A program made the translations under genes and the position numbers. A DNA stretch of 64,000 bases from Chondrus crispus. Taxonomy: Eukaryota; Rhodophyta; Florideophyceae; Gigartinales; Gigartinaceae. Below are positions 29,772-39,560 of this stretch, piece by piece. The stretch's first letter is position 1; the number at the start of each line of letters is the position of its first letter. Where the stretch lies: assembly GCF_000350225.1 (NCBI RefSeq), contig NW_005179046.1:62001-126000 (forward strand). The letters are read 5' to 3'. The notes under the pieces are model-generated. The model searched no databases. It worked only from the letters and a program-made list of their open reading frames with translations, and was not told where the DNA came from.

Positions 29772-31841
29772 ATGACGGCCGTAGCGCGCAGAAGAGCGCT
29801 TCGGATTTTTCGACAACGGGGGGTAGTTGTTCACGTCGGAGCTATTGACGCCCTAATAAGTGCTTACGACACGCTGGAAAATATGGAATTTTCTGAATTG
29901 CTCGAGAATGTGTTCAACATACTAGCGAGCGAGGGTGCGTCGATGAATGGAATCTTAACCAAGGACCTGGCTGAGTCTATTGCTTCAAGGCTGCAAAAAG
30001 ATGCGGATAGACAAGTGGGCATGGCTGCGGCGAGCATCGAAGTCATCAACACGTTTACTGTTCCGAGCTGGCAGTCAGACACAGAGCCATCGACGAGTGG
30101 GTTTGGCACCCAGAATCGAATTAGCGCCCCGCCAAAGCCTGTCATTGATGGCAGACCGCAATCTAAAGCGGGTATGTTCCGCTCTCGCTATGAACTTTTG
30201 TTGGCCAAAACCCTCCGCAATCCGCAATTCAGACCTCCAGCTTCTGGTATGTTGTCTATGGCGAAAAGCAGCCCATACTACCAGTTGACTGGGATAGAGA
30301 GCTTGGCAGGGAGCAAGGATGAAAAACTTGTTCTCGGAATGTTAACGCAACTTGAGGAAGGCTCTTGGTTCCTTGAAGACCTCAACGGGTCCGTTAAGCT
30401 AGATCTATCGGAAGCGAGTGTTACAGCAGGGTTGCACACAGAATGCAGTTTTGCCATCGCCCAAGGGCATTTAATAGAGACTCCGAACCAGGAATCTATC
30501 TTTCATGTGTCTGCCATGGGTACGCCACCCCTTGAGAAGAGAGAGGAGTCTTTGAATGCGATGAGTAAGAATCCAAATCTTTTTGGTGGTCATTTCGAGG
30601 CCTCTGAAACTGCACAGCTATTGAAATTGGAAAAAGAAGCAGTAGATACAATGTTTTTACTCCTCTCTGACGTTGCGCTGGACAACTCGCGCGTCATGGC
30701 TGGTCTCAAGCACATGTTTACCGGTTATATTGAAGATGGTGCATTGCCCAAACTTGTCGTCTTAATGGGAAACTTTCTCTCACATCCGTTTGGCCAGCAT
30801 GTTGACGATGTGATGACACTGACAGAGAAATTCACCGAGCTTGGAACAGCAATAGCCGCGGATTTCAGCCCTCTCCTCGAAGAATGCGTTTTCGTAGTTG
30901 TACCGGGAATGAATGATCCGGGTCCAGGCAATGTTCTTCCCAGACCTCCTATGCCAAAAACAGTAATGAAAGGGTTTATTGATGCTGTTGGAAGCGAGAG
31001 AGTGCACTTGGCAACAAATCCGTGTCGGTTAAGGTACATGACGCAAGAGATTGTAATTTTGCGGGATGATCTCATGCAAAAAATGATCCGACATTGCTCA
31101 GTGAAACCGGAGTTCGGAGAATCGGGGTCAATGTCAGAACATTTCGTCAAGTCAGTTGTTGACCAGTCGCATTTGTGTCCTCTGCCCAACTCTGCTCGTC
31201 CTGTACTGTGGCGACATGCCCATGCTCTATGGCTTTTCCCGGTCCCTCATGTTGTTGTGCTGGCTGACAAAACGGATGGCTATATTTGCAAGTATGGTGG
31301 GACATTGGGGTTGAATCCTGGTTCTTTTGCTACAGACTTTTCCTTTCAAGTGTATCTCCCTGCTCAAAAGAGGGCCCAGCAAAGCTCTGTGAACAGCGAG
31401 GAAATTCTTGATAAGACAGAAAATGCAATCCACCAGTCTGATCAAGAATGTGTATCGGATCGTGGAGATAGTGATGACGATGCCAGTGGGGACGATAACA
31501 GTACTGAAGAAGTTGACATGCACATTGGTGGTATTGCTATGGATACAGACGGAGAGGGGTTGCCCCTTCCGGGACAACCTTTAGACAAAGACGAAGCAGG
31601 CAATTCAGACGCCATGCTGGACGATATTTCGGCTGGAGCGGAAGACGGCGGGGAAGACGAAGGCAAGCATCTTTCTGATGACGATATGGGAGCGTCAGAA
31701 TCCGAGTCAGATGACGATAGCGTCCTAATACCTCTGGATGCTCTACCAAAGCGTGATATCAAGGCCATGCTTCGGCAAGCTGTTGCATCTGATGATTCCG
31801 GTGAACCAAAAAAAGACGCATCACGTTCAGGAGAAAACTGA
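29772..31841 (+). CDS. POLE2: DNA polymerase epsilon subunit B
   Basis: The single-exon 689-residue product matches Dpb2/POLE2. An N-terminal helical domain (residues 1-95) is followed by RSRYELLLAKTLRN, an OB-fold region with LGMLTQLEEGSWFLEDLNG, and the inactive calcineurin-like phosphoesterase region with FLLLSDVALDNSRVM, VVLMGNFLSHP and VPGMNDPGPGNVLPRP. The conserved end GLNPGSFATDFSFQVY lies near residue 520. The subunit supports the catalytic polymerase and its tie to the CMG helicase at the replication fork. Unusually, about 150 extra residues follow the conserved domain; they are very rich in Asp, Glu and Ser and could be disordered, histone-binding or phosphorylated. Two E2F-like sites precede the gene. 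Confidence 0.92.
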   Translation: MTAVARRRALRIFRQRGVVVHVGAIDALISAYDTLENMEFSELLENVFNILASEGASMNGILTKDLAESIASRLQKDADRQVGMAAASIEVINTFTVPSWQSDTEPSTSGFGTQNRISAPPKPVIDGRPQSKAGMFRSRYELLLAKTLRNPQFRPPASGMLSMAKSSPYYQLTGIESLAGSKDEKLVLGMLTQLEEGSWFLEDLNGSVKLDLSEASVTAGLHTECSFAIAQGHLIETPNQESIFHVSAMGTPPLEKREESLNAMSKNPNLFGGHFEASETAQLLKLEKEAVDTMFLLLSDVALDNSRVMAGLKHMFTGYIEDGALPKLVVLMGNFLSHPFGQHVDDVMTLTEKFTELGTAIAADFSPLLEECVFVVVPGMNDPGPGNVLPRPPMPKTVMKGFIDAVGSERVHLATNPCRLRYMTQEIVILRDDLMQKMIRHCSVKPEFGESGSMSEHFVKSVVDQSHLCPLPNSARPVLWRHAHALWLFPVPHVVVLADKTDGYICKYGGTLGLNPGSFATDFSFQVYLPAQKRAQQSSVNSEEILDKTENAIHQSDQECVSDRGDSDDDASGDDNSTEEVDMHIGGIAMDTDGEGLPLPGQPLDKDEAGNSDAMLDDISAGAEDGGEDEGKHLSDDDMGASESESDDDSVLIPLDALPKRDIKAMLRQAVASDDSGEPKKDASRSGEN

Positions 31842-32745
31842 TCTGGCTTGGCTCTAGTGGATAAGACAATTCAAACCAGCAATCAGTCTTCCACCGTGAG
31901 GCTTATTTATACGTTGTTTGGCGTAGTGAGAACGAAATGGAAAGTTCGGGGGAAGACGGATCAAGGGTGTACGAGGATATCTCTGCTTCCATCCATCGCA
32001 CGCATATTACTTCAAAATCCAGGTGGACTGACAGTTTTTCACTGGTCCGCCGAGTGGCGGTCATCTCTACTACATGGTTGCTGCTTCAACCCAAGGGGTA
32101 TGAGCCGATAATAATTAATTCTGGAACCGGTTTCGAGAGGCAGCAGAACGTTTAAAATCGACTACACTATCCCGGTCGCTCGTCATCTTTTTCAGTTCAA
32201 ATGGCTGTTACAGTTGGATATCGAGAGTGGAGACCAGCACTTCGGCGGAAAGAAAAGGAGTCATAAAGATATGAGCTGCAAGTTACCGGTCATACCAGTG
32301 TACGGGACAGGACCTCTAAGAACGAAGAGAAGCAACGAAACTCACCGATGTCTCATGGTCATCACCAATATCTAACTGCTACCTATCAGACTAAGTATCG
32401 ATAAACGCACCTGTCCCATCAATACTTTATCGAGCTATTTCGGGCGGTGGGATGAAGAGCACCGCCTAATCAGCGAAGGACAAGGAACAACGCTGAGGAC
32501 GTTCCCTATCATTCCAATGCATTTCACTTATCCAACTGTACGAACTGGGAATCCAATTCTCTGTTCTAACGGTGCGTGCCACGCCTTCAAAAAAATCTCT
32601 GAAGGCTCGCATACTGCGTATACCGGCGAGTTAGGGCATTGTGCGGATGCACAACCGCCACGGCTCACGAGCAATCGAATTCATGAATCGCCTTCCAAAC
32701 GTCACTCACTCTACTTTATGCAACATTCAATTTTCTGCCTGTTCG
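31842..32745. other. Intergenic between convergent POLE2 and NRAMP genes
   Basis: No gene recognised; presumably contains both 3' untranslated regions. Confidence 0.45.
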
Positions 32746-34452
32746 TCAAGTCCCAGTTTTAGTTCTTCTTTGAGACAATGCCAGTGCCTGTCTATCCAAC
32801 ATCAATATGTCCTCAAGGTTTTCGCCATGTTCTTCCCCAAAAGATAGGGGCTCCACCATTGGAGAGGGTTGGCCTGGCGCGCTGCCGATCGGGGAGCCGA
32901 GAGAGTCTAGTTCATAATCCAGAGCAGAACCGAAGTCGTCGTCGTCTTCCAAACGGTAAACCGCTCCAGCCCCTCCCGTCTCCGTACGCAGGGCGATCCA
33001 CGCAAGAAACGCCGACAAGGAAAGAAACAGAGGAAGCCCACATGCAAGTGACACTACTCGGATACTCGCCACCCCCGATTGTATGCCCTGCCATAGAAGA
33101 TGCAGAACATACGCAATGTTGAGACAAACCGCAATTCCCGCTGCTGTCCACGCAAGTGTTGAAACAAGAGGTGTATTGCGGAAATCTTGCATTCGTCGCT
33201 TGGAGTTCGTGAAACGAATCATGGGTACAATCGCAAACGGAAGCTGCAAAGAAAGCACCACTTGACACATGATTAAAAGTTGATACGTCCCAGTGTCCCC
33301 CATCGCTGAGATAACAAGCAGCGCGGGAACGATTGCGACCAGTCGCGTGATCAGTCGCCTTATAATTGGTGGTGCCCTCAAGTCGAGAAACCCCTCCATC
33401 ACATACTGGCCCGCGAGCGTGCCACAGAGTGTGGAGCTCTGCCCTGATGCGACCAGGGCGATGCCGAACAACACTGGGGCAAGATCGAGGTTTCCAATCT
33501 TGACTCCCGTGTTTTCCAAAAGGTGATAAGCCTTCGATAAAGTGGTGACCTCGACACCACTCTCCCAGAAATTTGCCGCGGCGATGATAAGAATGGCACA
33601 GTTGATGAACAGAGCAGCGTTGAGTGCTATGGCGGTGTCGACGAGATTGTATTTACATTCCGCGCGGAGGGTGCCTGGTCTGCGATCGGGGACTCGTTCG
33701 ATGACGAGGGCCGAGTGAAGATAAAAGTTGTGCGGCATGACGGTAGCACCTACGATGGCTGTCGCGACGTAGAGGCTTTGAGAGTCGATTCGTGGGACAA
33801 AAACGCCGGTTGCGATTTTGCCGATGTCGGGCTTGGACATGAAGAGCTCGATGATGAAGCAGACGGAGATTATGCCGAGAAAGACGAAAATGACCTGCTC
33901 CACGCGACGCATCCCCTGGCTCTGGGCTGTTAGCAGTAAGAAAGTGTCAAGAGCCGTCAAAACGACGCCGACCATAAGGGGAATGTTGAAGAGCAGATTG
34001 ATGCCGATGGCGGTGCCCAGGACTTCAGTTAGATCGGTGGCGATTATAGCGAACTCGGCCATGACCCACAGAGCCAGATTTGCGGGGCGTGGGTACTCAT
34101 CTCGACAGAGTTCTGCGAGGTGGCATCGCGTGACAATGCCCATTCGGGCCGCTAGGACCTGAAGCAGAAGAGCCATGAAATTAGCTACGATGAGTACCCA
34201 GAGCAGCTTGTAACCAAATCTACTGCCACCTTCAATATCTGTAGCCCAATTTCCTGGATCGAGGTAGCCGATGGAAACGAGGAAAGCAGGACCGAGGTGG
34301 GCTAAAATACCACGCCATGTGAATTCGCGCGGGTCTGAGTCCGGTTCTGGCTGTTGTGCGGACATGCCCGGGGGCTCGAACATAAAGTTCTCTTCATCGC
34401 TCGTGGTGGGGTCTTCGAAAGCGACTTGGAGAGCATCGCGATGTTGTCCCAT
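32746..34452 (-). CDS. NRAMP-family divalent metal transporter
   Basis: An intronless frame; from the ATG at 34452 it encodes 568 residues with about twelve hydrophobic segments. Metal-site motifs are intact: DPGNWATD in the first transmembrane helix and ATVMPHNFYLHS in the sixth. The conserved GQSSTLCGTLAGQYVMEGF and a long C-terminal acidic tail (EDDDDFGSALDYELDSLG) follow. NRAMPs move Mn, Fe and related ions with protons across plasma or vacuolar membranes; which membrane is used here is unknown. The frame is open upstream only from a TTG and is closed by a stop further up, so the ATG at 34452 is chosen. The N-terminal 45 residues are acidic and may carry sorting signals. Confidence 0.93.
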   Translation of the reverse strand: MGQHRDALQVAFEDPTTSDEENFMFEPPGMSAQQPEPDSDPREFTWRGILAHLGPAFLVSIGYLDPGNWATDIEGGSRFGYKLLWVLIVANFMALLLQVLAARMGIVTRCHLAELCRDEYPRPANLALWVMAEFAIIATDLTEVLGTAIGINLLFNIPLMVGVVLTALDTFLLLTAQSQGMRRVEQVIFVFLGIISVCFIIELFMSKPDIGKIATGVFVPRIDSQSLYVATAIVGATVMPHNFYLHSALVIERVPDRRPGTLRAECKYNLVDTAIALNAALFINCAILIIAAANFWESGVEVTTLSKAYHLLENTGVKIGNLDLAPVLFGIALVASGQSSTLCGTLAGQYVMEGFLDLRAPPIIRRLITRLVAIVPALLVISAMGDTGTYQLLIMCQVVLSLQLPFAIVPMIRFTNSKRRMQDFRNTPLVSTLAWTAAGIAVCLNIAYVLHLLWQGIQSGVASIRVVSLACGLPLFLSLSAFLAWIALRTETGGAGAVYRLEDDDDFGSALDYELDSLGSPIGSAPGQPSPMVEPLSFGEEHGENLEDILMLDRQALALSQRRTKTGT

Positions 34453-34928
34453 GGGCGAGGATGGAGCTGTCTCGGGGCCGTCTCCTCTGCGTGGGAAAAC
34501 GGGACGGATGCAGACGGCGGGGGACAAAAACTCGTCTCATGCGGTTGCAAATAGATGGCAAACCAGACTCATCCGAGGTGACGCACCTGAATGGAGCGGT
34601 GTTCTAAAGCAGCCTGTGAGGGAAGCAGACCTGCATCGATGTAAGGACTCGGGGACGACGGCAGGAATGGTGGGTGCGGCGCAGTTGCACGCCAGATGTA
34701 CATTGGACAATGGGTTTTTATTTAATATTGTTTCATTTTTAAGCAGAAAACAGGTGTAAAGAGAGCAACAGAAGGCCCACGCACAGTATTTATGCTTTGG
34801 AAGGTAGAGAATTCAAAATGGCAAAACCCCCCACACGGAACCAAGCCGTAATAAATGCTTTCGGAGGGGCGTAAAATGGGTCATTTCGGAAGGCAGATGA
34901 CCCCGAAAAATCCCTATTGCACACTTTA
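34453..34928. other. 5' flank of the NRAMP gene
   Basis: Presumed leader and promoter on the minus strand; no other feature seen until the MITE. Confidence 0.4.
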
Positions 34929-35444
34929 GAGCACCCCTCGTGTCTATTGGACATGTGACCTCATATGAGGTCACTTTTCAACTTATTTTTCTCGACTTCT
35001 GCCTTCTCAACAAGAAGGCCTTCTCAACAAGAAGGAAAAAAATACTCTTGCCACCGCAGTTGACTTTTGTGTTGCGGAAGAGTAGAGTTTGGTGAGATCT
35101 GCACGTCTTTTCCAGCCATTTTTAGAATGTCTACAATGTCTACAAAAGATGCCTTTTTGAACAATCTCAAAACGTTATGTGTTGATATCTTCGAAACCAA
35201 AGCGCCTGTTTAAATGTCAACAGACCCTTGAAACTTCATTGGATTCTTAGTCTTTCTGTGTATTCACAACTGCTATCCCAATGTTTTGCAAGATGTTATT
35301 GCTGAGGGAATAAACGTTAAAGAAATGGCGTCTAACTTTATATATTTAATATTTAATGTATATATATTTTTGCAAAAAAAACTGGCCTCATATGAGGCAA
35401 ACTGCATGTCAAATAGACACGACGGGGGATTTTCCATGATGCTC
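34929..35444. mobile_element. MITE-like element with about 45-bp inverted ends
   Basis: The left part GAGCACCCCTCGTGTCTATT, then GGACATG and a CTCATATGAGG palindrome, mirrors the right part, whose reverse complement reads CGTCGTGTCTATTTGACATG and then CTCATATGAGG. A TTA precedes the left end, and the GAGCACCCCT start equals that of the Harbinger MITE at 12057. The right terminus is less certain. Inside, CCTTCTCAACAAGAAGG is repeated in tandem at about 35005-35038. GTGACCTCATATGAGGTCAC near 34956 is a perfect 20-bp palindrome. Confidence 0.6.
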
Positions 35445-35492
35445 GAGGTAACATGGCCCTGAACCTGAACTTCATCAGTCATAGGGCGACAC

Positions 35493-35510
35493 GGGGGGGG
35501 GGGGGGGGGG
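35493..35510 (+). repeat. Homopolymer of 18 G
   Basis: An uninterrupted G run between CAC and CGCAAAGG. The exact length may be a sequencing estimate. Confidence 0.8.
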
Positions 35511-35698
35511 CGCAAAGGTAGAGACAAAGCGCGGGAGCGTTGAGATGAAGGCGGAAAGGTCGCTGCTCGATGTAGAGTGGTCTGCGGCTTTGCGCAGTTG
35601 AGTTTCTCAGATGCGATCTGGACAGCATGAAACTGGTGGGAAAATTCAATTCTAGAATTTGAGTGGCTGCGTTGATGCGGTGTGCAGATATCTGATTT

Positions 35699-35745
35699 AG
35701 TAAATGTTCTGGTGCTGCTACGGTAGCAGCACCAAAACATTTACT
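35699..35745. repeat. 47-bp near-perfect palindrome
   Basis: The arms 35699-35721 and 35723-35745 are reverse complements with one mismatch around a single G. The arm reads AGTAAATGTT then TGGTGCTGCTAC. There is no coding context. Confidence 0.9.
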
Positions 35746-36287
35746 CCCAAGTTGGAAGTCCCAAGGCACGACCCCTTGGTAGCAGTGCTATAGCAGTCTA
35801 ATCGTGCGTTTGATACGACACACAACGCCGTGTTGGCATGCTTTAATCGCAAATAAGTACGAATCAATTCGCGATTCTCTTCTTTGGACGTCAATGATGC
35901 TATCATCGAGCACAAGGGGTGCGTACATTTTTACAACGCTGAGATCAATCCACCACCAGTCAATCCACGCCACGTGGGCGCACACGACCAGTGCGTAGAA
36001 GACTTGTTTTGCCACCTGCCCATTACTTCTCCGCCTCTTTGCGTCCCGTCCCCAATCGCCTTGTGTCAGTCATCAAAACATGGGTGAAGCCGGGAAACGC
36101 GCCTGTTCTTTACTGCCAACAACAACACAAAACTCCCTCTTTCTCAACTTGGGACAGGCCCATTACTCCGCTTCATCCAGTGCCTCTTCAAAAGGAGCTT
36201 GCTTCCTCATTTCCGGCCAAAGAAAAAAGGCGAAACAACACAACAACCTCCTCTCTCCACCCAACACGACCTACGGCCAGTGACATC

Positions 36288-37305
36288 ATGTCCAACCCTC
36301 CCCGCCCCCTGCGCATCGCCTGTCTACATGGCTTTCGTCAGAACGCTCAACGATTCCGTCAGAAAACAGGAGCTCTTCGCAAGTCTCTGGAACGCAACAT
36401 TCACCTCATCGACCCCTCCTTGGCCCCCTCCTCCTCCTCCGACGCAGTCGCCCTCGCGGAACTGGTTTATATTGACGCTCCATTTATCGTGGAGCGCATT
36501 CTCGAAGAGCAAATCAACCCAGATTGCAAACCAAAAATGAGAACAATTTACTCTCCCAATACACCCGCTATTTCTTCTTTGCGGAATGCTGTAGATTCTG
36601 ACCAAACTCTCAAAAACTTGACTCAACGCACTTGGTGGGCCCACGAGGGAAGGAGTTACACCGGGTGGCAGCAATCTAAAGAATATCTTCGTGCTCACTT
36701 CGCTGAACAGGTACTTTGCATGATCATCTGAATCATTATCCCACTCTGTCCCCCTGGAAAAGAGTTACTTCCACCTCCTTGCGATCTCCCTTCCTGACCA
36801 TTTTCCTTTGCTTTTGTGTGTGTATGAACCTCTTTCTTCATTGACTGCTATTGGAACACTTGCATGCCCCCAACAAATCATGAAACCGTCCCACCAGCAA
36901 TTTGACGGTATTCTTGGGTTTTCACAAGGAGCCGTAATGACATCTCTCCTGTGCGCCATCCAACAAAACCCGACGTACTATGTCCCAGAATTTTCCTCTG
37001 TCCGCTTTGCAATTATGTTCTCCGGCTTTCCTTCCCGTGCAGATGAACATCAACATCTTCTCATCAAACCTATGGACCTACCCTCCATGCATGTCTGGGG
37101 TTTAAAGGATGAAACGATCCCTGCGTATGCTTCGAGAAAACTCGTCGAGAAATTTCGAATCGAAGACCGCTGTACCCTGGAACATAGTAACGGCCACATG
37201 GTGCCCAGCGATGCTGCCTGCCGAAACAGCGTTTGCGAATTTCTCCTGCCATTTGCGAGAGAGCAGTACAAAGCAACCAAGGAGTCGCCTCGGGCTGCCT
37301 TGTAG
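36288..37305 (+). CDS. FSH1/OVCA2-family serine hydrolase
   Basis: Two exons, 36288-36710 and 36898-37305, joined in phase 0 across a 187-bp GT-AG intron, encode 276 residues. The N terminus PLRIACLHGFRQNAQRFRQK is the family's first strand and oxyanion loop. The nucleophile is Ser150 in GFSQGA, with the other triad members likely Asp212 (GLKDETIP) and His241 (SNGHMVP). The family comprises small cytosolic alpha/beta hydrolases acting on esters or long-chain acyl substrates; the physiological substrate is unknown. The intron lies exactly between the AHFAEQ end of the first half and the QFDGILGFSQGA block. The 3' end faces the SAYSvFN gene about 280 bp away. Confidence 0.9.
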
Positions 37306-37583
37306 CTGGACTAGTGTCCGCGTGATTTCACATGTAGTTGTCCAGAGTCTGAGAGATCTCTCGTGTTGCATTAGCTCCGCCCCCTCCTTGATCGCCCCAA
37401 CGACCTATTCGCTTTCGCACGTTGAGCTTCAAGCCAAATTTCGCGCCGCACAATTTCAAGGGCATCGTCGTGATTGTTTCTCAGGCCCCCGCCCGTGGTG
37501 TGCAGGACGATGTCGGTAGGGTCAGTAACAGTGTCCCTGGACGATGATTGAGTGAAGGACAATTGAAATAGTTGCAAGATGTG

Positions 37584-37892
37584 TCAGTCAGTTAGTACCG
37601 ATGCGACACGAGAGAAGCTGGGGTCAAAAAGGCGGGAAGCAGTCGCGTACGTCGGGCGGTGTCGAATTTCGGCATCGAATTGCTCAGCGTTGATTTGGCC
37701 GAGAAGCGATTGACACCCGGGATTAAAGACCGAGTAGGCCGAAGGACCATGTCTACGCTCCCCTAGATTCCTTGCAATGATCACGAATATGGTAAGGGCA
37801 ACGAAAAGCTGGAAGGCCGCAGGGTCAAATTTGGCGGCGACTGTTGCGGCGACAAGCCAAACAACAAATGCGAGTAACGACTGGCTGTTCAT
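37584..37892 (-). CDS. SAYSvFN domain protein (SAYSD1-like)
   Basis: The 102-residue product has two hydrophobic segments (about residues 5-22 and 27-42), then RNLGERRHG and the namesake motif SAYSVFNPGC followed by AEQFDAEIR. This is the SAYSvFN family arrangement, known in animals from the ER membrane protein SAYSD1, which contacts ribosomes and the translocon. The family's usual N-terminal cytosolic helix is missing here, so the true gene may have an upstream exon that was not found; within the frame a stop lies upstream without another ATG. It faces the FSH1-type hydrolase gene tail to tail. Confidence 0.7.
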   Translation of the reverse strand: MNSQSLLAFVVWLVAATVAAKFDPAAFQLFVALTIFVIIARNLGERRHGPSAYSVFNPGCQSLLGQINAEQFDAEIRHRPTYATASRLFDPSFSRVASVLTD

Positions 37893-39560
37893 AAGGACAT
37901 TGAAAGACGCCAGTGGAACAGCTGGGGCTGCCAGTCAGATATGCGCGGGGCGAATAGGTTGATATAAGGCCTCTCCGTACAACAAACAGCTCTTCACCTC
38001 TACTTCATCTCTGTCGATACCGACTCTCGGAAACGCATGGAGGGTTGCGTAAGGGAAATTGTTGCCTCGACACAGTAATCGGAGAGGGCAATCATAATGA
38101 AATTCCTCTCCAATCGTCTGTCCTCGATGTGCACTTCAGCACGCTGAGTGGAGTCCCGTTGGATACCAATCAGGGCTACAATCGTTTGCAATTGAAAGCG
38201 GCAGCAATACTGTACCGTACTTGTAACGATGAGACCAATCACGAGCAGGGTAAATCTGATCCAATGGAAGGGTCGTATTTGGTTCAGGAACCAATGAAAC
38301 TATCGCGATTATGGCGCAGGGTTTACCTTCCGTTTTTTGTGTCATACAAAACGTACAGTATGATAGTTTACCCCCCCCCACCCCCCCTCTGTGGTGAGTG
38401 AAGTTCACTTAGTAGACTGCAAGCTAGCTAGACTGCAAGCTACCGAAGCTGGCAAGACTTCCTTACTCCACACTCCAGTCTAGCTAGACTACATGCGATT
38501 TGCAAAGGAGGTCAGCTTTTCCTTGCTATAAAGCATGCGAGAATTATTGCTTTAACACACGCTATTACTGCAGGCCCACTCTTCACACGAGCGAATTAGC
38601 TACAGCATTTATACTTTGTTTGGAGTTGGCTTGTGACCTAATATCACCCTAGAAAGTGAGCTAGGCATTGCGATTTCGTACACTCGTTCAGTATTTAAAA
38701 ATGTGTGCTATGCTAATTATATGCAACCAATTGGTTCAAGAACATCCCAAACACACCTTCATCAGCAATTTGATACTAGAGTGTGGAAGTTGTTCGAATC
38801 TGTTCGTGTTGCTATTGAGCCTTGAACTCTGTCTCGCACTCCTTCATAAACCTCAAGTCGCCGCGAGAGCACATTCCCAAACTATCCATCAAGATGAAGT
38901 GGACAGAAAAAAGCGATTAGGCCTCCTGTGGAACCACATCACATTGAAGCGTTCCTCACTTATCCAGCTTCAATTGATAGATTTCTGAAGAGAGTGACAT
39001 CTATCTCGCCATCTATTTGAGGCAAGATGTTTCTCTTCAGAGCCGACCATTCCAAAGGCCACGACTCGTTCTGCATGTAGACACTACATGTGGTTCTGGT
39101 GACTAGTGAACCAATCGAATGAACAGACACTAGCCTCATTGCCGTTTCTTGGAACCTTACATACTGTAACCTGGTTTCTGTACTTCCAAGTAATCTTTGA
39201 TCCACAGGACCCTCATTTCCGAGGAAATTGTCATTTCATATGGTTACGTACCCGTGTAAGGCGACACTGCCATAGCTATTTATGAGGTCAGCATGGCATG
39301 ATCTGCATGTAACGCTTTCCTTTTACCGTACAGTAGTACACTACGTTGAAACGTCGACTCACCTCGATCATTTCGAATGTCTGACTTTCGCATTTATCTC
39401 TTTTTCACTCGCTGTACCTTGACTGGAAGGGTAGGCGCAAACATTAGGGGCGACATCAACAATAGGCTCTTTCTCACCTCTGACGACAATGAGAAGAAGG
39501 GTGTCTTGTGTTTGGGGACAAAATGTAATTACAGGTTAGCGATAGCGTTTATACATACAC
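37893..39560. other. 1.7 kb intergenic stretch without recognisable genes
   Basis: Contains C-rich tracts near 38371-38392 and a tandem AGACTGCAAGCTA repetition near 38412-38441 with an inverted partner GTCTAGCTAGACT near 38480. Open frames are short and unlike known proteins. Confidence 0.45.
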
